NCBI GenBank assembly: GCA_013001885.1
Contig: JABDLD010000048.1
Span: 1 to 49,045, forward strand
DNA from: Lysobacterales bacterium
Lineage (GTDB): Bacteria > Pseudomonadota > Gammaproteobacteria > Xanthomonadales > SZUA-36
Direction: 5' to 3'
Length of the DNA: 49,045 nt
How positions within the stretch are numbered: the stretch's first letter is position 1; each line of letters begins with the position of its first letter. The notes under the pieces are model-generated. The model did no database searches. It worked only from the letters and a program-made list of their open reading frames with translations, and was not told the origin of the DNA. Made by a program: the position numbers and the translations under genes. Shown one piece after another: positions 33,634 through 42,162 of the stretch.

Positions 33634-34438
33634 GGGAAGCTCCTGCTGCTCTTCCGCGGGGGCCCTGGAAAAATCCTCGTGCGTGCGCATTGTCTGACGC
33701 AACCAGTTCGCGCAGGCTGCCCTCGGCGGCGACTTTCGCTTCAGCCAAAAGCAGTATCCGGTCCGCCACGCGCCACAGGGAATCCATATCGTGCGTCACC
33801 AGGAGGATAGTCAGCCCCAGCGTCTTTTTCAGATGAAGCACGAGTTCATCCATTGCGTTGGCGCTGATCGGGTCCAATCCGGAGCTGGGCTCGTCCAGGA
33901 ACAGGATTTCGGGATCTAGGGCAATGCCGCGGGCGACGGCCGCCCGTTTTCGCATGCCCCCGCTCAACTGGCTGGGATAAAGCGCCGCGGCGTCTGGCTC
34001 CAGGCCCGCCAGTACAATTTTCAGCATGGATATTTCCTCAATGGTCCCAAGGGTCAGGTCCGTGTGTTCCCGCAGGGGCAGGCTCACGTTTTCCAGGACC
34101 GTCAGATCGCCGAACAGGGCGCCGTGCTGGAACATGACCCCCATCTGCCGGCGTAAAGGAAGCGTGCGCAATTCACCCATATTCGTAACGTCCATGCCGA
34201 ACAGTTGGATCTTTCCGGCTGTAGGTGCCTGCAGCAGGGCCAGTTGTCTCATCAAGGTGGACTTTCCGCTGCCGCTGCCGCCGACGACCGCCAGAATTTC
34301 GCCGCGGTTGAGCTGCATGTCGATGCCGTCAAGAACGCGTTTAGTTCCAAAATCCATGACCAGTTCACTCGCCTTCAATATGCATTCTCCCGGCCTTGTG
34401 TGCCCATGCATGGCGATGGATTCGATTTCGGTCAGCAT
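33623..34438 (-). CDS. ABC transporter ATPase, MlaF-like
   Basis: A 271-residue ATPase. Walker A is G-G-S-G-S-G-K-S-T, the signature is L-S-G-G-M-R-K-R, Walker B is I-L-F-L-D-E-P-S-S-G-L-D and the switch histidine is in V-T-H-D. The signature ending M-R-K-R and the P-S-S-G-L-D-P-I string are characteristic of MlaF/Mkl-type lipid transport ATPases. It powers the permease encoded just upstream (gap of 3 bases) and is followed by the MCE protein. The N-terminal 17 residues before the core are longer than in MlaF. Cytoplasmic. Confidence 0.93.
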   Translation of the reverse strand: MLTEIESIAMHGHTRPGECILKASELVMDFGTKRVLDGIDMQLNRGEILAVVGGSGSGKSTLMRQLALLQAPTAGKIQLFGMDVTNMGELRTLPLRRQMGVMFQHGALFGDLTVLENVSLPLREHTDLTLGTIEEISMLKIVLAGLEPDAAALYPSQLSGGMRKRAAVARGIALDPEILFLDEPSSGLDPISANAMDELVLHLKKTLGLTILLVTHDMDSLWRVADRILLLAEAKVAAEGSLRELVASDNAHARGFFQGPRGRAAGASHDQ

Positions 34439-34441
34439 GAT

Positions 34442-35578
34442 TCAAATCCCCAGTTTGGAAAAGGCGATGGAAAAAAGCGAATCCACTATGATCACCAGGA
34501 AAATGGACTGGACCACGCTGACGGTCGTTTGCCGCCCCACGCTCTCGGCGCTCCCGTAAACGCGAAAACCCTGGAAGCAGCCCACCGCCGCAATGATCAC
34601 GGCAAACACCGGGGCCTTGCCGATACCGCTCAAGTACGAGTCCAGTGACAGGGCTTCAGTCAGCCGCTCGATGAAAGTGGACGAATTCAGGTCCAGCATG
34701 CCGGCAGCCATCAACATGCCGCCAAACAGTCCCATGACGTCTGCAAATACCGTGAGCAGAGGCAGCGCAATGACCAGCGCGATCAATTTCGGCAGCACCA
34801 GCATATCGAGCGGGGCGATACCGATGCTGCGCAACGCGTCTACCTCTTCGGTCACCATCATCGTGCCGATCTGGGCCGTGTAAGCCGATCCCGTGCGGCC
34901 GGCAACGATGATCGCCGTGATCAGCGGCGCCAGTTCACGCACCATGGAAAGGCCGACGATATCCGCCACGTATATATTGGCGCCGTAGTCGCGAAGAACG
35001 ACGCCGCCCTGGTAGGCGATAACGATACCGATCAGAAAAGCGAGCAGCCCCACGATTGGCAGCGCATTGACACCGGCGTACTGAAGTTCCTTCACGACCA
35101 GGGGCCACCGAATCCGCCATGGACGCATCAAGGACTGTGTCGCGATGAATGCCAGGTGGCCGGTAAAGGCGAGAAACTCGTAAAACTGTTGCAGCTGCCC
35201 CCCGGTTTTTCTGCCCACGCTCTCCAGAAATCCGGGCAAGTAGGGTCTCGGCAGTTCGGCGGCGGATTCGCTGCGCGCTTTGACCAGATCCAGCAACTGC
35301 CTGGTTTTTTCGTCGGCCTCAAGAACGGTCACCTGCAAGCCTGAGGCCTGCAGCGCATTGAGAGTCCGGTGAATCAGCCAGGCGCCGGCTGTGTCCAGTG
35401 CGGAAATACCGCCCAGGTTGAGCTGCAACCGGTCTTTTGGCCAGCCTGCGCTGGACAGTTGCAGTTCGACGTCATGCAGGTTCGATGCAACCCAATTGCC
35501 CACGCAGTACGCCAGCGGGCCTTCGATGGAAAAGCCAGCCTGGTTTCCCATTCCCTGTTGCGCATGAACCCGGTTCAT
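34442..35578 (-). CDS. MlaE-type permease with N-terminal STAS domain
   Basis: A 379-residue protein. Residues about 1-110 are a STAS-like domain (L-Q-L-N-L-G-G-I-S-A-L-D-T-A-G-A-W-L), equivalent to MlaB fused to the permease. The remainder is the MlaE permease: five or six hydrophobic segments, with V-R-E-L-A-P-L-I-T-A-I-I-V-A-G-R-T-G-S-A and the T-E-E-V-D-A-L-R-S-I-G conserved loop. It forms the inner-membrane channel of a phospholipid or hydrophobe transporter with the ATPase and the MCE protein. I start at ATG 35578, preceded by GGGG about eight bases away; further in-frame starts exist upstream and at 35551. This is the first gene of the minus-strand operon. Confidence 0.9.
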   Translation of the reverse strand: MNRVHAQQGMGNQAGFSIEGPLAYCVGNWVASNLHDVELQLSSAGWPKDRLQLNLGGISALDTAGAWLIHRTLNALQASGLQVTVLEADEKTRQLLDLVKARSESAAELPRPYLPGFLESVGRKTGGQLQQFYEFLAFTGHLAFIATQSLMRPWRIRWPLVVKELQYAGVNALPIVGLLAFLIGIVIAYQGGVVLRDYGANIYVADIVGLSMVRELAPLITAIIVAGRTGSAYTAQIGTMMVTEEVDALRSIGIAPLDMLVLPKLIALVIALPLLTVFADVMGLFGGMLMAAGMLDLNSSTFIERLTEALSLDSYLSGIGKAPVFAVIIAAVGCFQGFRVYGSAESVGRQTTVSVVQSIFLVIIVDSLFSIAFSKLGI

Positions 35579-35590
35579 CAGCAATCCCCG

Positions 35591-35657
35591 GCAGGGCCGC
35601 GTGGCCCTGCACATGGACTTACTTCATGGTACGGCCGGAGGCTCCGGCCTGTCCATG
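35591..35657. other. Two tandem hairpins in the divergent gap
   Basis: In the 234-base region between the mlaE-type gene and the FAD oxidoreductase gene, 35591-35598 and 35603-35610 form a perfect 8-bp stem with a 4-base loop. Immediately after, 35612-35618 pairs with 35651-35657 (7 bp), and inside it 35633-35639 pairs with 35643-35649 (7 bp, 3-base loop). On the minus strand the structure falls in the leader of the Mla-like operon, next to the ribosome-binding site. Function is unknown. Confidence 0.5.
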
Positions 35658-35812
35658 AGTTACGTCACCAATAATCGATGTATTGGATTACCAGATAATT
35701 ACCCTGTCCTCGGGCGACAGATACAACATGGAGTGCCTTTTATGAAATGATAGTGAAAGCGCGGGTAGAAGTTTCAGAAAATTATTTGCATGAGAGAAAC
35801 AGGTCATGGGTC

Positions 35813-37429
35813 ATGAGTAAAAAACCGAGCACGATACGCATCGGCCGGCGTTATCGCGCCAACCGGCTGGCGCCTGCCTACGACATGCTGGTGGTCGGCT
35901 CCGGCATCGGCGGGCTCACGACAGCCGCCTGCCTGGCGAAGATGGGTAAAAAAGTCTGTGTGCTCGAACAGCATTACACGGCCGGCGGCTTTACCCACAG
36001 TTATGACCGCAACGGATACGAGTGGGATGTGGGTGTGCACTACATTGGCGACATGGGGAGTCCCCGCACCATGGGACGCCGCCTGTTCGACTACATCACG
36101 GACGGCGCTTTGCAGTGGGCGCCGATGGACGATCATTTCGACCGGATTTTCCTGGGCGAGGAACATTACGACCTGGTGGCCGGTAAAGCGGCCTACCGCG
36201 CTGCTCTGATCGATGCTTTTCCGGAAGAGGAGCATGCGATCGACACCTATCTGGCCTACATGCGCGAGGTCAAATCAGCCGTTCGTTTTCTGACCCTGAA
36301 GAAAGTGCTGCCCGACCGGGTAGCCGGCATGGTGGAAAGTTTCCGGTCACGGCGCGTTCCGGCCTATTTCAACACCACCACCCGGGAAGTGCTGGAAACG
36401 CTGACGTCGAATCAGAAGCTGATCGCCGTGTTGACCGGGCAATGGGGCGACAACGGGCTGCCCCCGGCACAATCCAGTTTCATCATCCACAGCATGATTG
36501 CCCAGCATTACATGCATGGAGGCTATTACCCGGTCGGGGGCGCCTCACGGATGGCTGAGACCATCATCCCGGTGATTCAGCAGGCCGGCGGCGAAGTGTT
36601 TACCTATGCCTCGGTTGAAGAAATCCTGGTGGGTGATCGCGGCGTACGCGGCGTACGCATGGCCGATGGCAACGAGATTTCGGCCCCGATCGTCGTCAGC
36701 GGCGTGGGCGTGTTCAATACTTTCGAGACGCTGCTGGGTGAAAGTGTGCCCGGTCGGGACAGGTACATTGAACGGCTGGGACACGTGCAGGCCTCCATGT
36801 CCAGCCTGTGCCTGTATATCGGTTTGCGGCACACCGCCGAGGAACTGGGTCTGCCGAAAACCAACCTGTGGATCTATCCCAGTGAAAACTACGAGGCCGA
36901 GATCGCCGCCTTCGAACAGGATCCCGCCGCGGAGTTTCCTCTTGTCTATGTTTCCTTTCCTTCAGCCAAGGACCCCAGCTTTACCGAGCGCTATCCCGGG
37001 CGGGCCACCATCGAGATCGTGGCGCCCGGCCCGCACGCGTGGTTTGAACCCTGGGCGGACAAACCGTGGGGAAAGCGCGGGGACGACTACGAAGCGCTGA
37101 AAGAACGTCTTTCGCAGCGGCTGTTGGCTAAACTGTATGAGAAGTTGCCGCAGCTGGAAGGCAAGGTGGACTATTACGAGTTGTCGACGTCGCTCTCCAC
37201 CGATTATTTCTGCCGCTACAAACACGGTGAAATCTACGGCCTTGACCATACACCGGAACGATTCGAGCAGGACTGGCTGAAACCGAAAACGGAAATACCG
37301 GGACTCTGGCTCACCGGGCAGGATGTGCTGACCTGCGGCGTGGTCGGCGCGATGGTCGGCGGCTTGCTGACGGCGATTCAGCTGGGCGGCCTGAAAGGAA
37401 CACAGCTCGCGAAAAAAATGTTCTTCTGA
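35813..37429 (+). CDS. FAD-dependent oxidoreductase, RetSat/CrtI-like
   Basis: A 538-residue flavoprotein. The dinucleotide-binding motif V-V-G-S-G-I-G-G-L-T-T-A is near residue 26, with an acidic residue following in C-V-L-E-Q-H. The C-terminal FAD motif W-L-T-G-Q-D-V-L-T-C-G-V-V-G-A-M-V-G-G is present. G-G-F-T-H-S-Y and W-D-V-G-V-H-Y-I-G-D-M fit the group of phytoene desaturase / all-trans-retinol saturase-like enzymes. These act on polyene or carotenoid-like chains, but family members have varied substrates. ATG 35813 is chosen; ATG 35747 would add 22 residues ahead of the core. The protein has no signal peptide. There are no carotenoid genes nearby, so the substrate is open. Confidence 0.82.
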   Translation: MSKKPSTIRIGRRYRANRLAPAYDMLVVGSGIGGLTTAACLAKMGKKVCVLEQHYTAGGFTHSYDRNGYEWDVGVHYIGDMGSPRTMGRRLFDYITDGALQWAPMDDHFDRIFLGEEHYDLVAGKAAYRAALIDAFPEEEHAIDTYLAYMREVKSAVRFLTLKKVLPDRVAGMVESFRSRRVPAYFNTTTREVLETLTSNQKLIAVLTGQWGDNGLPPAQSSFIIHSMIAQHYMHGGYYPVGGASRMAETIIPVIQQAGGEVFTYASVEEILVGDRGVRGVRMADGNEISAPIVVSGVGVFNTFETLLGESVPGRDRYIERLGHVQASMSSLCLYIGLRHTAEELGLPKTNLWIYPSENYEAEIAAFEQDPAAEFPLVYVSFPSAKDPSFTERYPGRATIEIVAPGPHAWFEPWADKPWGKRGDDYEALKERLSQRLLAKLYEKLPQLEGKVDYYELSTSLSTDYFCRYKHGEIYGLDHTPERFEQDWLKPKTEIPGLWLTGQDVLTCGVVGAMVGGLLTAIQLGGLKGTQLAKKMFF

Positions 37430-37655
37430 CTGGCCAATCGATGAATATCCCTTCGAATGAGTCTCGCGTCGGGGCCGCCAGGGCAATTTATCCATCGCCA
37501 AACCAGAACCAGGCCGCAGAAACCGCCTGCACATTGCAATGGTAAACTGACGACTTTGCGACGCTTTCAGCCGTTGACGCGTCTTGCCTGGAGAGCGTGG
37601 AAACCTGCAACAGCGGGCTTCCGATTCCTGACACCATGTCCTGGGAGACAAACTG

Positions 37656-38123
37656 ATGAAAAACAAAATGATGATGTTCGTGCTGAGTTCGATATTCCTG
37701 GCGGGTTTTACCGCGGCCGGCGCCGGTGAGCCGGCAGAAGCCGTCCACGAGGAAAAAATAGTCATTGCCCTGAGCACCGATGATTTCGATTTGCCGGAAA
37801 CCGACATCAGCCATCTTGGAATCGGCGACGCCGAAACCATCCACACGGAGAGCGGTAAAACGATCGATCTGCTCCGCACCGAAGAAGGAGTAGAAATCTA
37901 CCTTGACGGTGAACGGCTGGACATGGGAACCGAGGGCGATGAAGGCCTTCACGGGGAACACGCTGTCATGCACAAACGTGTCGAGGTTGTCTGTGAAACC
38001 GAAGATGACTGCGAAGAAACCGTCTGGATGAGCGGTGACGAGGAAATTGATGTCGAATCGCTGCACGGTGAAGGACAGCACAGGAAAGTCATCGTGATCA
38101 AGGAGAAGGTCGAGACGAACTGA
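37656..38123 (+). CDS. Small acidic exported protein, unknown function
   Basis: A 155-residue protein I do not recognise. It opens with a clear signal peptide (M-K-N-K, then hydrophobic residues 5-20, then A-G-A-G). The mature part is strongly acidic with many Asp and Glu, two cysteines (V-V-C-E-T-E-D-D-C-E-E) seven residues apart that could form a disulfide or bind metal, and five or so histidines, including H-G-E-H and H-G-E-G. GGGAGA lies seven bases before the ATG. It follows a 226-base gap after the oxidoreductase in which I see no gene. A periplasmic metal- or cation-buffering role is conceivable, but nothing proves it. Confidence 0.75.
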   Translation: MKNKMMMFVLSSIFLAGFTAAGAGEPAEAVHEEKIVIALSTDDFDLPETDISHLGIGDAETIHTESGKTIDLLRTEEGVEIYLDGERLDMGTEGDEGLHGEHAVMHKRVEVVCETEDDCEETVWMSGDEEIDVESLHGEGQHRKVIVIKEKVETN

Positions 38124-38150
38124 GGAGTCTCGTTTCCAGCACCTGCGTTA

Positions 38151-38184
38151 CCGCAGCCGGTAGGGCTTTTTTTTCCGGCTGCGG
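38151..38184. terminator. Hairpin with a T8 run in its loop
   Basis: Bases 38151-38160 and 38175-38184 are perfect 10-base inverted repeats. The 14-base loop ends in eight T (38167-38174). An alternative 4-bp stem (38155-38158 with 38164-38167) would put the T-run immediately 3', as an intrinsic terminator requires. The element lies between the acidic protein gene and the next gene, so termination is plausible, but the fold is ambiguous. Confidence 0.4.
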
Positions 38185-38227
38185 GTTATGATGGCCGCGT
38201 GTATTCGTTGATACAGGTGGGCTCCCG

Positions 38228-38908
38228 ATGCGGGTTCTGGATTTCCTGACCGACAGCACGGTCATTTTCTTCGTTGCCAATTCGCTCTATGTGATTTCCT
38301 ACATGCTGACCAGCATGGTCTGGTTGCGGCTACTGGCTATCATTGCGGCGGTCTCAACGGTCCCTTATTTCTATTTCCAGGTCGAGCCGCTGTGGTCGGC
38401 TTTGTTCTGGCAGGGCTGTTTCCTGCTGGTGAACCTGGTAAACCTGCTGATCCTGTTGTATCACATGCGTGCCACGCAGTTTGACCCGGATGAACAGCAG
38501 GCCTTTCAGCTCAGGTTTTCGGATCTGAAACCGCACGAAGCCCGGCCCATTTTCAAACATGCGGACCGGATCTCGCCTGCGGCGGAAAGCCTACTGCTGA
38601 GTGAAGGAGAGCCCAACGAATCGCTTTACCTGATACTCGAAGGAGAATGCAGGGTCCGCAAGGGCGGCAGAGAGGTAGCGGTGCTGCGGCCGGGCCAGTT
38701 TGTCGGCGAAATCAGTTTCATCAGCGGTGAGGCCGTGAGTGCGGACGTGGTCTCGTCGGGGGAAACCAGGCTGATGGTCTGGAACAGGAAAAAGCTCGAG
38801 CCCCTGTTCAGACGCCAGGGTCTTTACGAGGCATATTTTCACTCTCAGTTCGGCCTCGACCTCGCCGGTAAACTGCGAACGATGACGGCCGGCGCGTCGG
38901 CGGGATAG
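38228..38908 (+). CDS. Membrane protein with cyclic-nucleotide-binding fold
   Basis: A 226-residue protein. Residues about 10-92 hold two or three hydrophobic segments, like the membrane part of Popeye-type proteins. Residues about 110-205 form a cyclic-nucleotide-binding (cNMP) beta-barrel: L-L-S-E-G-E-P-N-E-S-L-Y-L-I-L-E-G-E-C-R-V and G-Q-F-V-G-E-I-S-F-I-S-G. The phosphate-binding cassette keeps G-E but has no arginine at the position where cAMP-binding proteins usually do (E-A-V-S-A-D-V), so it may bind another ligand or none. There is no DNA-binding helix-turn-helix. It may be a membrane-linked sensor. Convergent with the solute-binding protein gene, with 29 bases between stops. Confidence 0.75.
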   Translation: MRVLDFLTDSTVIFFVANSLYVISYMLTSMVWLRLLAIIAAVSTVPYFYFQVEPLWSALFWQGCFLLVNLVNLLILLYHMRATQFDPDEQQAFQLRFSDLKPHEARPIFKHADRISPAAESLLLSEGEPNESLYLILEGECRVRKGGREVAVLRPGQFVGEISFISGEAVSADVVSSGETRLMVWNRKKLEPLFRRQGLYEAYFHSQFGLDLAGKLRTMTAGASAG

Positions 38909-38937
38909 ATTCAGTGGCCCGGCTCGCGGGCAGCGGA

Positions 38938-39954
38938 TCAGCGCTTCTTGAACAGGTCGGTGCAGTCAAATTGAGAGGTATAGTTCTTGTGTTTGCAGAC
39001 CGTATCTTTACCGAAAACTTCCTCGAGAGCCGTCTGCAGGGATGAATAGGATCTACCCTCCAACTGGTAGTTGACGCTGGATTTGTCCAGGCTTCTGCTG
39101 CGCATCATCTGGTACTCCGAGTTTTCCAGGGCATACACGGAACCCGTATTGGATGGGTTGGACAAATCATCCAGACTGCTGCCGCTGCGCATCACTACGT
39201 TCAGTTCGCCGGGCTGGCCAAAATCCGTCGCCAGCCAGTCGACGTTCAGGATTTCATTTACCCTGCCGTCAGCCAGCATCAGTTTGTAGGCGCGTTGAAA
39301 GTCGTCAACAATTGCCTGGGCCAGCGGATTCCGGCGGGAAATGGCGAGGTGCAGGCTTCTGAAAGCAAGCACGGTCTCCAGCGCGGTCAGGCCGGACATC
39401 TCGGATTTGTACAGTTCATCGCGCGCGACCAGTTCATCAACCAGGGCGACATCCGCCTTTCCCTGCAGAACGGATTTCATCGCACGGGAAGAATTCCGTA
39501 CATCGAGCGTTTCAAAATTAACCGCGGCGGCTTCAATCTCGTCGCCGTAGGCATAGTCTTTGACCATGGCCACGCGCAACTCGGCAAGGTCTTCCAGAGA
39601 ACTGATGGAAAACGGATTGGAATTGCTGATAACGGGGATAATACGATTGGTCAGGTAGGGTTCTGAAAACAGAAGGTAGGTTTCCCGGTCCGGCGTCCGC
39701 CAGGCAGCCGCGACACCGTCGATGACGCCAATCCGGACCTCATTGAGCACGTTTTCCCATTCATTCACTTCGACCGAGCATGACCAGCCGGAACGTTCCA
39801 GCGCTTCGCACACCAGTTGCTCAGCGGTTCCTTGCTGCTTGCCCGAGATAATGAACGGGGGCCAGGCGTCGTTGCTCAGCTTCAGCGGCTCCCTGCCATG
39901 GGCTGCTGAAGTGAGTAATATGGTCACAAGCACAAGGATGGTTTTTTTCAGCAC
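38938..39954 (-). CDS. Periplasmic solute-binding protein (SBP_bac_3 type)
   Basis: A 338-residue exported protein. It starts with a signal peptide (K-K-T-I-L-V-L-V-T-I-L-L-T-S-A-A-H-G) and a two-lobe binding domain over about 20-250: N-D-A-W-P-P-F, D-G-V-A-A-A-W-R-T-P-D-R, F-S-E-P-Y-L-T-N, V-A-M-V-K-D-Y and D-V-A-L-V-D-E. Such proteins bind amino acids or similar solutes. A C-terminal extension of about 80 residues, ending with two cysteines in V-C-K-H-K and F-D-C-T-D, is not usual. The GTG at 39954 is taken as start because GGAG lies six bases upstream; ATG 40014 would bury the signal peptide. No ABC permease or ATPase is adjacent, so it may serve a sensor or a distant transporter. Confidence 0.8.
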   Translation of the reverse strand: MLKKTILVLVTILLTSAAHGREPLKLSNDAWPPFIISGKQQGTAEQLVCEALERSGWSCSVEVNEWENVLNEVRIGVIDGVAAAWRTPDRETYLLFSEPYLTNRIIPVISNSNPFSISSLEDLAELRVAMVKDYAYGDEIEAAAVNFETLDVRNSSRAMKSVLQGKADVALVDELVARDELYKSEMSGLTALETVLAFRSLHLAISRRNPLAQAIVDDFQRAYKLMLADGRVNEILNVDWLATDFGQPGELNVVMRSGSSLDDLSNPSNTGSVYALENSEYQMMRSRSLDKSSVNYQLEGRSYSSLQTALEEVFGKDTVCKHKNYTSQFDCTDLFKKR

Positions 39955-40043
39955 AGCCAGCTCCAAGAGAATGATCGAGAGATTTGCATGATAACCAATT
40001 ATGACGCGCGTCACCTTCGTCTTCAGCCGAAAATCCGTGCCTG

Positions 40044-41237
40044 GTGAAACTGATCAGCAGCAAAATCAGCATGGGCGAGTTTGTCGCGCTGATGGCTTTC
40101 AGCATGTCGCTGGTGGCGCTGAGCATCGACGTGATGCTGCCGGCTTTTCCGGAGATGACGCGGGATCTGCGGGTAGGCGGAGAAAATGAAATCCAGCTGG
40201 TCTTGTCTTTTCTTTTCGTTGGACTGGCGCTCGGACAGTTGTTTTACGGCCCGCTGTCCGATTCCATTGGACGCAAGCCCGCCATTTACCTGGGCTTTGC
40301 GTTGTTCATTTTCGGATCCTTGATGTCGATGGCCGCGACCAGCTTTTCACTGATGCTGGCAGGAAGATTTCTGCAGGGTCTCGGCGCTGCCGGTCCGCGA
40401 ACGGTGTCTGTCGCGTTGATCCGCGACCGGTTCGAGGGTTCTGAAATGGCCCGGGTCATGTCATTCATCCTGACCGTGTTCGTATTGGTGCCGATTTTTG
40501 CGCCTGCATTGGGGCAGGCGATCGTGTGGTTCGCCGGCTGGCGCGTCATCTTTGGCGTGTTGATATTGCTCGCCGTGCTGACCTTGCTGTGGCTCGGCCT
40601 CAGACAGCCGGAAACCCTGCCCGCGGAGCAACGCAAAACCTTCACGCTGCGAAATGTCGCCGCCGCTTTTCGAATCGTGATTACCACACGCTTGACGGTT
40701 GTATACACACTGGTTGCGGGCTGTGTGACGGGCGCATTCCTGGGTTATCTCAACAGCAGCCAGCAAATATTCCAGGTGCAGTATGAACTTGGGCTGTGGT
40801 TTCCGCTGTTTTTCGCCATGCTGGCCATGGCCGTTGGTGTCGCTGCGTTGCTGAACGGAAAGATGGTTCTGCGCTTCGGCATGCACGCGCTGGCGAACCG
40901 GGCGTTGCTGCTGTTGGCTGTTCTGTCATGGCTCCTGCTGGCCGCCACCACGTTCTTTGGCGGTCATCCGCCGCTCTGGCTTTTCATGCTCGCCGGCCTT
41001 GCAATGTTCTTTTGTATCGGCGTGTTGTTCGGTAATCTAAACGCCATCGCGATGGAGCCGCTGGGGCATGTGGCCGGAACTGCGGCGGCAGTGATCGGTT
41101 CGACAACAACATTCATGGCGGTATTGCTTGGATTTCTGATCGGCCGGGCATACGATGGGTCGCTGCTGCCGCTGGTTTCAGGATTTGTGGTCCTGTCGAC
41201 AATTTCAGTCCTGATGACAGTCGGGCAGGGAAAATAA
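40044..41237 (+). CDS. MFS exporter, Bcr/CflA-like
   Basis: A 397-residue, roughly 12-segment membrane protein of the major facilitator superfamily. M-L-P-A-F-P-E-M in the first segment, [11 protein letters not shown] in loop 2-3, and [13 protein letters not shown] match the Bcr/CflA drug-exporter group. It probably uses a proton gradient to export a small molecule. The start is GTG 40044; ATG 40071 is an alternative and neither has a strong ribosome-binding site. cysD starts 22 bases after its stop, so they may be transcribed together, but no functional link to sulfate is visible. Confidence 0.85.
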   Translation: MKLISSKISMGEFVALMAFSMSLVALSIDVMLPAFPEMTRDLRVGGENEIQLVLSFLFVGLALGQLFYGPLSDSIGRKPAIYLGFALFIFGSLMSMAATSFSLMLAGRFLQGLGAAGPRTVSVALIRDRFEGSEMARVMSFILTVFVLVPIFAPALGQAIVWFAGWRVIFGVLILLAVLTLLWLGLRQPETLPAEQRKTFTLRNVAAAFRIVITTRLTVVYTLVAGCVTGAFLGYLNSSQQIFQVQYELGLWFPLFFAMLAMAVGVAALLNGKMVLRFGMHALANRALLLLAVLSWLLLAATTFFGGHPPLWLFMLAGLAMFFCIGVLFGNLNAIAMEPLGHVAGTAAAVIGSTTTFMAVLLGFLIGRAYDGSLLPLVSGFVVLSTISVLMTVGQGK

Positions 41238-41259
41238 GTATCGGTTAGATGGAGAAATT

Positions 41260-42162
41260 GTGAACGGTTACAACCTGTCACACCTGAAGCAACTGGAAGC
41301 TGAGAGCATACATATCATCAGGGAAGTTGCCGCAGAATTCGAAAATCCTGTCATGCTGTATTCGATCGGCAAGGACTCGTCGGTCATGCTGCACCTGGCC
41401 CACAAGGCTTTTGCGCCCGCCAGAATCCCGTTTCCCCTGTTGCACGTGGATACACAGTGGAAATTCGGTGAGATGTACCGTTTCCGCCAGTTGATGGCCG
41501 AACAGTACCGGGTGGAGATCAAGGTCTGGATCAACCCGGAAGGCAAGGACACGGTCAATCCGTTTACCCACGGATCGGAAAAGCATACACAGATCATGAA
41601 AACGGAGGGCCTGAAGCAGGCGCTTGACCATTTCGGTTTTGACGCGGCATTCGGAGGCGCCCGTCGCGACGAGGAAAAAAGCCGGGCCAAGGAGCGGGTT
41701 TACAGCTTCCGCAACGAGTACCACCAGTGGGACCCCAAAAGCCAGCGCCCCGAGCTCTGGAATCTCTACAACGCAAAAGTGAACAAGGGTGAGTCGATTC
41801 GCGTTTTTCCCCTGTCCAACTGGACCGAACTCGATATCTGGCTTTACCTGCTGCGGGAAGATATTCCGATCGTGCCGCTTTATTACGCAGCGGAGCGGCC
41901 GGTGGTCGAACGCGACGGCACGCTGATCATGGTGGACGATGAGCGCATGCCGCTGGAGCCGGGTGAAAAGCCCGTCATGAAAAAAGTACGGTTTCGCACC
42001 CTGGGCTGTTACCCGCTGACCGGCGCGATTGAATCCAATGCCGCAACGCTGGAGGAAATCGTCCAGGAAATGCTGCTGACCACGACGTCCGAGCGCCAGG
42101 GCCGGGTCATCGACGGCGACAATTCCTCGATGGAAGACAAGAAGAAGGACGGGTATTTCTGA
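41260..42162 (+). CDS. cysD: Sulfate adenylyltransferase subunit 2
   Basis: A 300-residue PP-loop protein. [14 protein letters not shown] carries the PP-loop S-I-G-K-D-S-S, and H-V-D-T-Q-W-K-F and [12 protein letters not shown] are CysD hallmarks. With CysN it makes adenosine 5'-phosphosulfate from sulfate and ATP, the first step of sulfate assimilation. The start is GTG 41260, with GGAG five bases upstream. The stop overlaps the start of cysNC (TGATG), giving translational coupling between the two subunits. Length matches E. coli CysD (302). Cytoplasmic. Confidence 0.97.
   Translation: MNGYNLSHLKQLEAESIHIIREVAAEFENPVMLYSIGKDSSVMLHLAHKAFAPARIPFPLLHVDTQWKFGEMYRFRQLMAEQYRVEIKVWINPEGKDTVNPFTHGSEKHTQIMKTEGLKQALDHFGFDAAFGGARRDEEKSRAKERVYSFRNEYHQWDPKSQRPELWNLYNAKVNKGESIRVFPLSNWTELDIWLYLLREDIPIVPLYYAAERPVVERDGTLIMVDDERMPLEPGEKPVMKKVRFRTLGCYPLTGAIESNAATLEEIVQEMLLTTTSERQGRVIDGDNSSMEDKKKDGYF

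Noticed and set aside
37590-37640. Possible extracytoplasmic-sigma-type promoter (GGAAAC with TCCTGA downstream) before the acidic protein
   Set aside because: Spacing is about 20 bases, longer than the 15-17 expected, and the second element is a poor match.
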